Assembly: GCA_021527695.1 (NCBI GenBank)
Contig: JAKFAO010000004.1
Span: 711,001 to 775,000, forward strand
Origin: Naematelia aurantialba
Lineage: Eukaryota > Basidiomycota > Tremellomycetes > Tremellales > Naemateliaceae
Length of the DNA: 64,000 bases
Reading direction: 5' to 3'
Below the pieces are notes generated by a model. That model was not told where the DNA came from and ran no database searches. It was given only the letters and a program-made list of their open reading frames with translations. The first letter of the stretch is position 1. The number at the start of each line of letters is the position of its first letter. The position numbers and the translations under genes were made by a program. Below, in pieces: positions 11,001 through 21,894 of the stretch.

Positions 11001-13320
11001 GTACGCCGACTGCTAGCTTGGAGAGTTTCGTAAGAGAACTGGATCCTCTGACTGGTGATAGGCCCAGCCCACCGAGGTCGCGACGATCCTCGTGGGCCTG
11101 AATAGAATTGCCTCGGAGTTCAAGCCGACCGAGCAAAACGTATTTCGGTCGCCACTCCTGAACGTCATACTACATGTACTCCCGAGTATCCGCGATGTCG
11201 CGAGGGGTTTCTTGGACGCTATCAGCGTGAAAGATGCCAGGGAGAACAACGAATCCAGTTTATGGACCGATCCCGACAAATACCCTGCCATCCAGGATGC
11301 CAAGGATGTACGTGGTGGACGGACAGCAGCAAGCTGATATTCCTAGTGCATCAATATCTGTGAAAGCGAACTTGATCAGCATCTGAAAGAGATCCGGTCA
11401 GAACTCAGAAGACCAAGTTTGAACTATGTTACTGTTTCGGGCATTGAAGTGAGTTGGCTTGGTATGAGGCAGTCATATCACCAGCTGACGCGTGCAGTAT
11501 CTTGTGGAAGTGCCGGTCCGGGATACCAAGTCTGTGCCACCGAAATGGGCCAAAATCAGCGCGTACGTATCAGCCTGCACAGTGTGCAACTTTGCTGAGG
11601 CACGTGTCAGGACCAAGAGCGTGAACCGATATCATACACCCGAAATATTGAGGATGTGAGTGGGTCGGGCTGGCGGAGCTCAAGTTGATATGCGGTGTAG
11701 TACGAAAGAGAGGGAACAGCACAAGGAGACACTTGCAGGAGTTGCTCGACAGGCTTTTCTCTCTTTTCAAGCGGATATCTCGGAATGTCACTCGCTCGTG
11801 GTTGTTGCCCGACAGATCGCGGTTATCGACTGCCTGATATCTCTTGCTCAGGTGGCCGCAGCTAGCGGATACTGTAAACCCGAGTTTGTCGCAGAACCAT
11901 GTCTGCACATCACGGCTGGTCGACATCCCATGGTATGTCTCGTGTCCGTGCTTCGCGCCTCATGCCTCACGCCTCATGCCTCATGCCTCATGCCTGAATA
12001 GAAGCTGAACCTCAGACCACAGGTTGAAATGCTGCGAGACGAGGCATATGTGCCATTTGATATCCATTTCTCAGATATCGATGGAAGAGGCAAAGTCATT
12101 ACTGGGCCCAATATGGCCGGCAAGAGCTCTTGCGTCAGAGCGACTGTATGTGACTCGCTTGGATACAATCCTGTGGGCTGACGAGATACAGGCCTTGATC
12201 GTGTGTATGGCGCAGATCGGTTCATTCGTGCCTGCCTCGGCTGCGAAGCTCGGTATACACGATGCTGTGCAGACGTGAGTCCTCTCTATTCTTGGGACCC
12301 AGGTATACATGCTATCGATACACTTCATCCAACACGCCCTAATACCTGATACATTTAATCCCAGATGCACTTGATCCCGACTTTCATAAGGCACATGCTG
12401 ACCTTGAGTAGTCGGATGGGTGGTAAGTTAAGCGTGAACACCCACCTCCATTTCGGGCTGATGTGAGAAGCGTCCGACGAAATCAGCAAGGGCAAATCGA
12501 CTTTTATGGTGGAGTTGTCCGAGACGAGTGATATCTTGCGGACCATCACTCCGAGAACTCTGGTCATACTGGATGAGTGAGTAGTCTCTACTGGGCCGAA
12601 CACGGTGTCTGACGTTCACAGGCTAGGTCGCGGGACCAGGTATGCGGTTTCCAGTGGATCACGTCAGGCAGTGTTGATGTGGTGTGCAGTACGTACGACG
12701 GGGTCGCAATCGCCTATGCCACGCTATCGCACCTTGCTGGAATGCAGTGCAACACCCTCTTCGTGACGCACTACCCCATGGTAGCCGAGGAGCTTGCGAG
12801 AGAAGTGATTCTCATTAGCATCGGATGGCAAGAAGAGCTTATGATTTCGTAGTATCCGAAGCAGATTAGTAACTGGCACATGAGCTTTGAGGAGATCAAG
12901 TTGCCTGGTTAGCTGTCATCCTATCCGCGCGTGTGTCCCTCTCGCATGCTGACTGGGACTAGACGGTAGTGCCGAGATTACGTTTCTATATCGGCTCACC
13001 CGGGGTCTTGCTGAAGCTTCATTCGGAGTCTGGTGTGCGAGGCGAGTCGAGATCCATCATTTTCTTATCACGTTCCGTTAAAGGCATCTCTGATGATCCT
13101 TGACAGACTTGCTGGTCTGCCGAGGAGCGTTCTTCAGACCGCTCAGCTCCGTGGCGACTCGCTAAAGCGCGAGACCCAACAGCGTCTTCTGTCCGCACTA
13201 GCTCGACGATCCCAGCGACTGCTCGCCGATCTGCGTGCTGGGGAAAACACGAATGTGTACGATACGCTGAAAAACGCGTCGACGCTGTACAAGGCTCTGC
13301 ATTCTTCTCTTGCAGTCTAA
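8031..13320 (+). CDS. MSH3: DNA mismatch repair protein Msh3 (MutS-beta subunit)
   Basis: Partner of Msh2 in MutS-beta, which recognises insertion/deletion loops in the nucleus. More than 20 short exons can be traced. The first are 8031-8062, 8113-9011, 9069-9084, 9134-9155 and 9204-9232. The last join is a GC-AG intron at 13042-13106. The N-terminus holds a PCNA-binding motif, QKSLDAFF, split by intron 1, then a disordered basic region. The mismatch-binding domain reads [33 protein letters not shown] and [11 protein letters not shown]. The ATPase has Walker [10 protein letters not shown] (Ala where Gly is usual; GxxxxGKS intact), Walker B/D-loop ILDELGRGTSTYDG and [10 protein letters not shown]. 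The C-terminal helix-turn-helix reads [12 protein letters not shown]. An in-frame ATG at 8001 could extend the start by ten codons. The frame looks intact, roughly 1,200 residues. Confidence 0.95.
11957..11991. repeat. Heptanucleotide tandem repeat in an MSH3 intron
   Basis: Five head-to-tail copies of the 7-mer gcctcat (one copy reads gcctcac) lie in the intron between the codons for GRHPM and VEMLRDE, just before the Walker A exon. Confidence 0.85.
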
Positions 13321-13806
13321 CGACACGGCTTCCGCTTGGAGTGTAATCATGTGTATACCCTGCATTGCTTATGTCTACATGTTGCTTCCCTGTCCGGACA
13401 CTCACAAAACTGCTATGCATATGAACCCCCCCTATAGAATGGGTCTTGGAAAGCTATAGCCGACGGAAGCAGATTGTTGTTTGGGGTTTCCCGCGCGTCG
13501 GGTGAGCTGACCATCATCTGGCCCGTGGGTGGATCTTTTGCACGAGTGCATCTCTCTGTCTCTGTCCGTCCAACGACGACGAAGCACTGTTGCATCTATC
13601 AAGCTGCTGGCGACTCGGACGACCCTCTGAGCAGTCCTACAGCGCTCTTTTCTGCGCCGCAATTCAGACCCTGCTCGGCTCTCCCTTGTGGCCCTCGCTG
13701 CAGTCTCCCCTAGAAGCAATACTCACACATCCCCGTCCCTTCCACTCGACTCTACAGTCGTCTCCTGCCCACACCACATTAGACTTGCAGAATACACGGT
13801 TGTACA
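13321..13806. other. Intergenic between MSH3 and URC4
   Basis: 486 bp holding the MSH3 3' end and the URC4 promoter; both genes run rightward. The overlapping open frames on both strands share no family features. The last 150 bp before the URC4 ATG are CT-rich, as in other promoters here. Confidence 0.5.
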
Positions 13807-15864
13807 ATGAGCCCCACACCCCAGATCATCAGCTACCTCCGCTCGCTCGAAGCTGTCCGGGATAGATCTCAGATGGTCTTCGAGCTGGCTCAGCAGGGCA
13901 AGCTGGACCACTGGGTCTGGAACGAGGACAAACTGGCGGACGTCGTGGATTACTGCGCCAAGATCATCGAGGTGTGTTCTATCTCCGGTATCACCTACCA
14001 AATCCCGAACAAGATGCTACGCCCATCTTTCCCCCTCCTCCCAGCTCCAAGCTACCCAGCTTGTGTCCAAAGGGGCTAACTGACAATTCTAAGCGGGATT
14101 TCGGAACAGACTACGGCAAGGTGAGTTGCAGCTTCACGACTCGCAAAATGGCATCATGCTGACATGCTGTAGATCCCTCGTACGTCCCGAGCTCCGCTCC
14201 CAATGTGCAATACATGTCAGTCTGGCTGACTGACCAAGCCCACTGCCGGCGGAACCACTTCACGACCCCCTCCCCAAGCCCTATCAACCGCATTGCGGCC
14301 CTGCTCTCCCTTCCCTCGTTCCCTACCGAGCCCATCGACCGCGCTGCAACCCTCGTCGACCTGTACCTCGTTTCTGTCCTGCTTGATGCTGGGGCTGGCC
14401 CGACTTGGGCTTACACCGAGACAAACGAGGCGGGCGAGGTGACGTGGAACGGCGGACGTAGTGAGGGGCTAGCCGTAGCTAGCTGGCACATGTTTATCGG
14501 TGGTGTATTCTCAAGCGACAAAACCAAGCCTCTCCAAGTCGATGGTGAGTCGACACCTACCGCCACCACGTTTCTCTTCCCGCCCAAGAGGTCCTACGTA
14601 GTGAACTGATGTGAAAGCAGCAAACGGTCTGAAGGCGCTCAATCCAGCTGTCCTGGCGAAGCACCTGCAGGTGACGGATGACAACCCGATGGCAGGCCTC
14701 GAGGGCCGATGCAACCTCCTCATCCAGCTCGGGTCAGCTCTCGAAGCCCGTCCAGACATCTGCGCGAACGGACGACCAGGTGAAATGCTTTGTGAGTATC
14801 GCTCTAGATTCGCTCGAGCACCTCATACCAAGCTGCGGAAACTGATAGGCTGGCTAACATCGTCGTAGACTACTTTGCATCCTCGCTGCCCAGATCATCT
14901 CCCACCATTCTCCCACTGACAACCCTCTGGTCGACATTGTTCGACCTCTTACTACCCATCTGGCCAGCACGCACAACGCTCACATCGTACCCCACCATGC
15001 CGCTTGGAGATGCCTGGCCGTGTCCTTCGCTCGATAAAGCCCTTGCAGCATCCGGCCAGAAGCGGGAAGAAGGAGACGACCTCGTCCCGTTCCATAAACT
15101 CACTCAGTGGCTCTGTTACTCGCTGGTAGAGGGCATCGAGAGTGAGGCCGGCTGGAAGGTCGATCGTGGTCGTGGCCAGACGGGTCTCCCAGAGGCAAGC
15201 CCCAAGCTCCTAGCCTCTCTACTCTGGATGGGAATGCTGACTAGATCCCAATAGTACCGAAACGGCGGTCTCTTTGTCGATCTGGGTGCACTGACTATCA
15301 AGCCGGAATCCCTTCCGGAGGGATCGTACCGCAACGGCTCTGATAAACCTCCAATCATCGAGCCGAGCCATCCGGCTGTCGTCGAGTGGCGAGCGGTGAC
15401 CGTCATTGCTTTGTGAGCCTAATCATAGCACATCATTCCCTCCCCTTTCCTCCCCTTTCCTCCCCATTCCTCCCCTTTCCTCCCCATTCCTCCTCTTTCC
15501 TCCCCTCTTCCCTTTCCGTTCCCAACTCCCTCGAGCTCATCAGACTCCCGTTTGTCGCGGTGCTCGGGCAAGGTGTTGATAAATGCTACAGGGACAAGGT
15601 ACACGAACGCATCTGCCTGAAACTCGGAGTGGACCAGCAAGAGCTGTCTCTGGCCCAGGTGCTCGAAGCTGCGACGTGGAAAGGAGGCAGGGAGATTGCA
15701 AAGGAGAAACGGGCGGGTGGTGGTCGTGAGTTCCCGCCTTTACAGCTATTCGTGCTCTTGTCCTTGTCCACTTTCATCAGCACATTGCTCGCTTCTAGCA
15801 CCTGGAGTGAGGCTGACAACCTACAGCCCCCGTGGACATTGTGAGCGATGGGACCGTCTTTTGA
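13807..15864 (+). CDS. URC4: Uracil catabolism protein 4 (DUF1688 family)
   Basis: Member of the DUF1688 family, whose yeast member Urc4 is required to use uracil as nitrogen source through the URC pathway; its exact reaction is not established. The start is the ATG of MSPTPQIISYLRSLEAVRDR. Family text follows in order: KLDHWVWNEDKLADVVDYCA, RDFGTDYGK then IPPHCRRNHF (completed across an intron), RIAALLSLP, DRAATLVDLYLVSVLLDAGAG, TWNGGRSEGLAVASWHMF, a GLEGRCNLLIQLGSALE region, LPLGDAWPCPS-like text, YRNGGLFVDLGALTIK, HPAVVEWRAVTVIAL, and the C-terminal PPVDIVSDGTVF. Eight or more introns are needed. One, at 15413-15554, is enlarged by a 10-bp tandem repeat. The gene converges on POL5. Identity is confident; a few exon edges are by eye. 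Confidence 0.92.
15437..15512. repeat. 10-bp pyrimidine tandem repeat in a URC4 intron
   Basis: About seven to eight copies of the 10-mer tcccctttcc, alternating with tccccattcc. It sits inside the intron that interrupts the codons for VIAL and LPFVAVL. Confidence 0.9.
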
Positions 15865-16078
15865 GATTACTCTCAAGCCTATGGAGGTGACACTGGGCAC
15901 GGCGCCGGCTTCAGGGGCTTCAGGTATGGAAGCAGGGTGCAGTTGAGCATAGCAAGAATCGTTCCGAATTAGCGACTAGGTGACAGTATGCAAGAGTCGA
16001 TACATGCTGCCCAATATGTGAGATAGATGCGTTGATAACACTGTCCCTCCGCTCGCCTACGGTACCCAGGTAGTAGTC

Positions 16079-19000
16079 CTAAACTGCCTTTGGCTTCTTC
16101 CTTTTCTCCCCCGACTCTTTCGCCTTGATTCTGACTCTAGCCCCGTCTTCGTCAACGGATTTCCTCTTCTTGAGCTTCTTGTCTGCTCCTCCATCCCCGT
16201 TGGCCGTGGCCTCACCCTCGCCGGTCGCCTTGGAGGCGTCCATGTCTACGTCGCCGTCGGCGTCTAAACGACCATTCGCCGGCTCCTTGCCTCTTCCTTT
16301 GCCTTTGCCCTTGCCCTTGTCCTTGGCGATTCGGGCCACCTGTTCGCCCTTCGCCACGGACTTTACCTTCTTCTTCCCCTCTGCGCCAGCACTGAGCACG
16401 CTCTTCAGCTGCCCCACAAGCCCAATCACGCCGTTCATGTCGGCCGTGCGCCCAGTCTTCATCCGCTGCTCGACCCCGCTCAGGCGCTGTAGGTCCCATG
16501 CTTCCCCAACCTTTGCGCCTAGGACCACCTTGGACGTCCGTGCGAGTTGCAGAGCGAAGCGCACGACGTCCTTCAGCCGGTCGGCTTTCCACCTGGTGCC
16601 GCCACCTTCGCCTTCCGGGGCAGGTGCCGCCGCCACATCCAGAACCCCATACACGCTGTTTGATGAGGCGCTGACAAAGGCGGAGATCTCGGATAGCGGT
16701 ACCGACTGGCTCTTGGCGATCAGGTTCAGTTGGGCTGCAAAGGCAGAGAGCATGGCAAACGCCTGCGTCTGACGGTATGCGTTGATACCTGCTCCCTTGC
16801 CCTCGGTCGCCGTGTACCGCAGAAGATCGTCCCGCAGCGGCCAGGCGCGCACCGGGTACCGCTTGATCAGGTCCAGGATAAACGCGGGCTGCGCCGACGA
16901 GTGCTTGCGCGTCATAAACTCGTCAAGCGTCTGGCGGTAGGTTTCGACAGCGGCCGTTGCCCCGCTGTCCTTGCTGGCATTCGTGTCGAGAGCGCGGACG
17001 AGGAACAAGCTCGCGCCAGAGCACAAGGTGGAGAACTCGGCAGACGCTGATCGGCGCGCCAGCTCGTGGATCTCCTGCAGGACGTGTGAAGCATGCGCAG
17101 GCTCGACCGAGCCCGGGACGTCCTTGGCCTTGGCGAATCGGGTCCGTACGATCCCCGCTGCTTTGTTTGACAAGTCAGTCTCGGAGATACCTGCAGATCG
17201 AATCAGGCGCAGCAGCGGAAGCACCAGGCCGATCGAGATCGGGCTTGTAATGTGTCGACGGGCGATGGTGTCGAAAAAGTCTAGGATGCGATTCTTGAAA
17301 TGCAATGCCTCGATCTGCATGTCTGTTACACGCCGTCAGCGTACAGGCAATTCACCCGGGGTGGAGTGCCAGGAAAAGTTGGCAGAAGACCCTAGACGTA
17401 CGCTTCATGTCGGTCTTCTTGCCTCCGGCTCGTTGCATGAACACCTCGGCCAGCTGCGCATCCACCTTCATCATTTGCTCGTCGTCCCACACCTCCTCAT
17501 CCGACTCGTCGCCCTCATCGTCGTCCTCATCCACAACGCCACCATCAAGCGCCATTCCCGAAACTTGCAAGGCTTCGGCCACTCGTTTTCGAAAGGCAGG
17601 ATCAACCGGTGCTGACCCGTCGTCATCTGATTCCTCCTCCGACGAGAGCTCGGCATCGTCCTCGTCGCTCTCCTCGACTTCGTCACCATCCTCGACTTCG
17701 TCGCCATCCTCGCCATTCACTTCCTCGGACTGCTCGTCATCCTCGTCATCCGTCGCAATCTGCTCAGCCTCGGCAGCCTCGCCGAGCGTTGCCTCAAGTT
17801 GCTAGCGGCATCAGCATCTGTCGCTGGATAGTCACAAAGCAAAGCTCACCGCCACAAGGTGCTGGATGCTGGAAGACGTGAACGATCCAGCGATCATGCC
17901 GACGACGAGATTTGCCAGACTTCGCAGGTCATTTGAGCCTTTATCAAGCAGCGCAATGAGCACGTCCAAGAGGCCATCGATAGGCTCGGTATCCTCCTCG
18001 GTCCGCGTGCCAGTAAGGCCGAAGATGTGTTGCGAAGCGCCGTCGACCTGCTCGAGCCAGTCAAGCGCGTCCTCGGACTCGTCGTATGTCTGCAAGATGA
18101 TGAATGTAAGGAGGATCTCGACTCCTCGAGCAAGATCTGCTTGATTACCCGTGGTCATCTGTGCGGAATCTCAGCGTCGGTCTTCCAATCGCATCTGCCT
18201 TTTCAAGCTCACCTTGCGTACTTGCTTGAGCGTTTCCAAAGCTCCCTTGCGCGTCTCTCGAATCTCTTCATCCGCATCCAGTGCAAGCTCGACGTGCTTC
18301 CCATCCTTCTCCAGTGCAAGCATCGTGTCCAGACTTCTTTGGAGCCATAACTTGCCAGCAGCATCGCAACCCTGCTGTCGCACTGCAGTAGCCGATAAGG
18401 TCGTCAGTGCCACTGAGGCGGAGAAGAAGCGCGATCGACTGATGGCCGCGGACACTTCCGAGAGGGGAGGTCGGGGGGCAGTGTGCAGCTGGACCACATC
18501 AGCACAGAGGACGCCCGGCTCAGCATCCAAGCTCCAAGCTCACCGCTGCTATGGCGTGCTTTTTATCCGCCTTACGAATGACGAAAAAGCCATTGACGAG
18601 CAGGAAATCGAGCAGAGAAGCCACCCAGGAATCGTCTTTCGGCACTGATCCATTCCGGCACAGAGCAAGCAGTTGATCAAGCGCCCATGATCGGCGTTCT
18701 TCTAGACCAGACAAATCGAATCTGCGAGGCAGAGTCAGGCATGTAGGGGAAACACATTTTCCACTCACCCGCTCTTCTCGTCATTGGCCAGTACCAAGCC
18801 CTCGAGATACGCGACATACTCGCTCGCACTCTCGACGTCCATGGCACCCATGATGCTCTCGACCGTCTTGGTCTTTGTGATCTTGTCAAAATCCGGCCGT
18901 CCATGCTTGCCTACCAATGTCGAGAGGAGGGTGAAGCCGACTTTGGGGTTTTGCTTGACCACATCCTGCACCGCCTTGGCGATTCCGAGTGCCGCCTTGT

Positions 19001-20421
19001 GGAGGTAGCGGTCAGGTGAGGAGAGGTTGTTCATCCAGCATCGCATAAAATTGGGCGTGAAGATCTGAGGCATGAGAGCGGCCGTCACGTGGGGAAGGGC
19101 CAGCGAGAAAATGGAAAAGCCCCAGTACTTGCGCTCAGACGAAGAAGAATTGGCAAAGAGAGATTCTGTAAGCAATCAGCAGGGCCAAGGTAAAGTATCG
19201 GCTCCACCACGCACCATCAACGACGACTCGGAAGAACTCCCGGAAAGGCGCGAGACCTGGTTGGATAGGTGATGGGGCTGGAGGGAAGTAGGTCGCAATG
19301 ATGATGTTCCACACAAAGTGAATCTGAGGCTTCCATGAACCGGTAGACGAGATAGCCCCGACATCCTCGTCTTCGCTATCGGTCTCCTGCAATAGCATTA
19401 GAGAGAATTGAGCAGAGGGGAGTGAGAGAACTCACCTTGAGGATTTTGGCGAGCGTCACCAGGTTTGCATTCGCTAGTATCGGCGTCTGCTTGAAAGTAG
19501 GCGCATACACGCTCTTCCAATCTAAATCCTGAGAGGAATCAGAATGATACGAGAAGATAAGTCGCAGAACACGTACCGGCCGTCGCCGCTCGAGGACCAA
19601 TGCCAGTCCGACCTTCCCCTGACTCCAAGTCTGGTCCGCAAAGACCGTAGCAAGCAGCCCGTCGATCGCCTCGTCCCTCCAAGAGACCTGACTCTCTAGT
19701 AATCTCTGTGCAGCCCCAACCAACGCCCACCATGCGCTCTCGCGCAGCCATGCTTTGTATTCACCGAGCTTGAGCAGATGATCGACGATGCTTTCAAAGT
19801 CCTCAGAGCGGGATGAGGGGGCGAACAGTGCGCCAGACTGTATGATAGCTGTGAGGCCAAACAAACGAGCGAAAAGCATATCTCGCTCGTCAGAGCCTTT
19901 CATCGATCTCGAGTATTGGGAATTCCGGATGAGCAGCGAAAGCACCTGGGAGGCTGCAATGCTTGGTATCCGGGATAAGAGCTGGCCCCCGTCAGCCCTG
20001 CATCTACGCAGCCACATAAACCACATGAATAACTCACCTCGGTAAGCGCCACTGCGAAACCTAGCCGACTTGACTCCCTGGAGCTTCCTAGACCTCTGAC
20101 GAGACGCAGCACAGAGTACACCACGTCCTCGGCATTAGCATCACTGAAAGCCTTGTGGAGCTTCCGTGCTTCTTCGTCGCCCCTCTGAGCCCGCCCATCA
20201 TCGCTCTCATCAACCTCTTCTCCTGACTCATCGTCTTCCTCCTCCTCCTCTTCGTCGTCCGCTTCCTCTTCACCTGAAGGGGCACCTCCCTTTGGATTTG
20301 CCGCTACATAGTTTTGCTGGAACCCCTCCAGTGATGAAATGAGATCTGCCGATGCCGATATACGGGTATCTTTTGATGATGAGGCCAGGTGCCAGAAGAG
20401 CGGGAGGACGTTGGACGTCAT
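16079..20421 (-). CDS. POL5: Pol5/MYBBP1A family nucleolar protein (DNA polymerase phi)
   Basis: Pol5 is an essential nucleolar protein needed for rRNA synthesis and ribosome assembly; despite its name it is not a replicative polymerase. The start is the ATG of MTSNVLPLFWHLASSSKDTR; the frame extends upstream only through TTG. Residues 20-30 onward read RISASADLISSLEGFQ, the usual Pol5 opening. An acidic run follows (EEEEEEDDESGEEVDESDD), then RLVRGLGSSRESSRLGFAVA, which is conserved in the family, then alpha-helical repeats with ESAWWALVGAAQRLL and SPDRYLHKAALGIAKAVQDV. A second acidic stretch (DDDEGDESDEEVWDDEQM) precedes KVDAQLAEVFMQR, also conserved. The C-terminus is Lys-rich and ends in KRKKPKAV, a nucleolar-type basic tail. 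Roughly 1,200 residues with about ten short introns. Confidence 0.9.
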
Positions 20422-21894
20422 TTCCAGCCGTTCTTTGTTGCCCTGTGGATGCTTTGTCGGGATGATGGAGAGGGAAGAACGACTGACAAGCAAAGAACGG
20501 TAAGAGTTGGAGGAACTTTTTCAGAACTCGTGCTGAGGGGGCCCCGCGTAAACTCGTGTCATCCACGTGGAGTCACGTCGTGGTTCTTTGACGCGTTATG
20601 TTTCTGTTGAATGGCTGGGAATGGTTTTATCTCTAGTGTCCATTCCCAGGTCGTTGTGATCATATTTCTTATCCATCGATACGAGAGCAGGCTTGTATTC
20701 TGGTATCTAAACTCTACTTGCAGCTCGTGCAAGTGGAACGGCCGTCCATTGCCCTGCCCGAGAGGAGCCGAGCGCGTCGACATGTGCTTCCTTTCGATAT
20801 TGAGAGCCACCGTTTCTATCGACGCTAATATCCCATTGGATCTCGAGTCTGTAACATGATCAGCGCGAAGATGCACCAGAGCAAATTGCATCAAACCACA
20901 GACACTTGGGGTTTCATGCGCGCGGCAAACGGGAACGGACGCCCCTCGAGGAAGCCAGGGAGGAAGGTTCGTGCAAGGTCTCGCCACGGGGTGACAGGTT
21001 GACCAGTCAGTGTGAGACGGCTCGTTTAAATCCCGAACTGTAGTCTGATAACCTTCTGATTGCACAGTCATAGTGTGTTGAATATGCGAATGCATGTTCG
21101 CTGACCGAGACGGGAAGCAGACTGAGACATTTGCCGCAGCAGGTTCGCACGGAGCGCCGAGTCACACGACGTGGCTCACACCCAGCGCTTCCTGCGGTTC
21201 TTTGCTTCTCTCTCTCTCTGACCACTCGATGTCTTGCTGATGGTGTTTTATTGCTTCCGACTGCGCCCTTTCTCTCTCTCTCTCTCTCGCTGCCGCTCTC
21301 TCTCCCCTTGGATCTCTATCCTCCTCTGCGCTTGTGTTTCCAGTGACTAACCCCTCCTCCCGAGTGGGCTGAAACGCTCCAGAGGGGTATACGATCGGGT
21401 CCTGGGACCTCAATAAATCACAACATGATGAGATGGGGAAAAGCAAACGCCGAAGGTGAATGCGCAAGCCTCCGAGTACACCGACTGGTGGTTTGGACAG
21501 ACAGAAGGGTGGGGGGGAGGGGGAGGGGGAGGAGGAGGAGGAGGAGGAGGAGGCAAGTGATGCGAGGCAGCTCACTTATGGCGGCAGTGGACTCATTGCA
21601 AAGGGGCGTCCTCATGCATCATAGTGTGTGAGTCAACCGCACGCACCAAAGCTGATACTCGAGGGGGCCTTAGTGGCTAGATATATTAGAGTCCACTCAC
21701 TGTCTGCTCGTGCGATGCATCTTCTTCTCTCATCTGCGGCTGTATTGCAAAGACAAACTCGGATTGCCGACTCTCTGGAATCTCGCTTGAGACGGTCCTG
21801 ACGAGTTGTCCTCTGCCGCCGCCGCCTTGTGGTCCGCCTGCCAATTCAACCAGCTTCTTGAGATATCCTTCCCCCCAACGCCTCGCCCGCAGAA
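20422..21894. other. Divergent intergenic region between POL5 and the LaeA-like gene
   Basis: 1.47 kb separating two divergent genes, so it holds both promoters. It contains CT tracts (21209-21222 and 21270-21288), a G/GGA tract (21508-21553) and a CCACGTGG palindrome at 20563 on the POL5 side. A 178-codon ATG frame on the minus strand (20559-21095) resembles no family and I do not call it a gene. Confidence 0.5.
21508..21553 (+). repeat. G-rich and (GGA)n tract, quadruplex-capable
   Basis: The plus strand has a run of G blocks separated by single T or A bases, passing into about seven GGA triplets. It lies about 340 bp upstream of the ATG of the LaeA-like methyltransferase, on its coding strand. 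Confidence 0.85.

Noticed and set aside
12106..12150. Walker A of Msh3 reads GPNMAGKSS instead of GPNMGGKSS
   Set aside because: The change is within the variable positions of GxxxxGKS, so it is not evidence of inactivation.
20559..21095. 178-codon ATG open frame on the minus strand
   Set aside because: It fills the POL5/LaeA-like promoter space, has no conserved text or splice-consistent extension, and a frame of this length can occur by chance.
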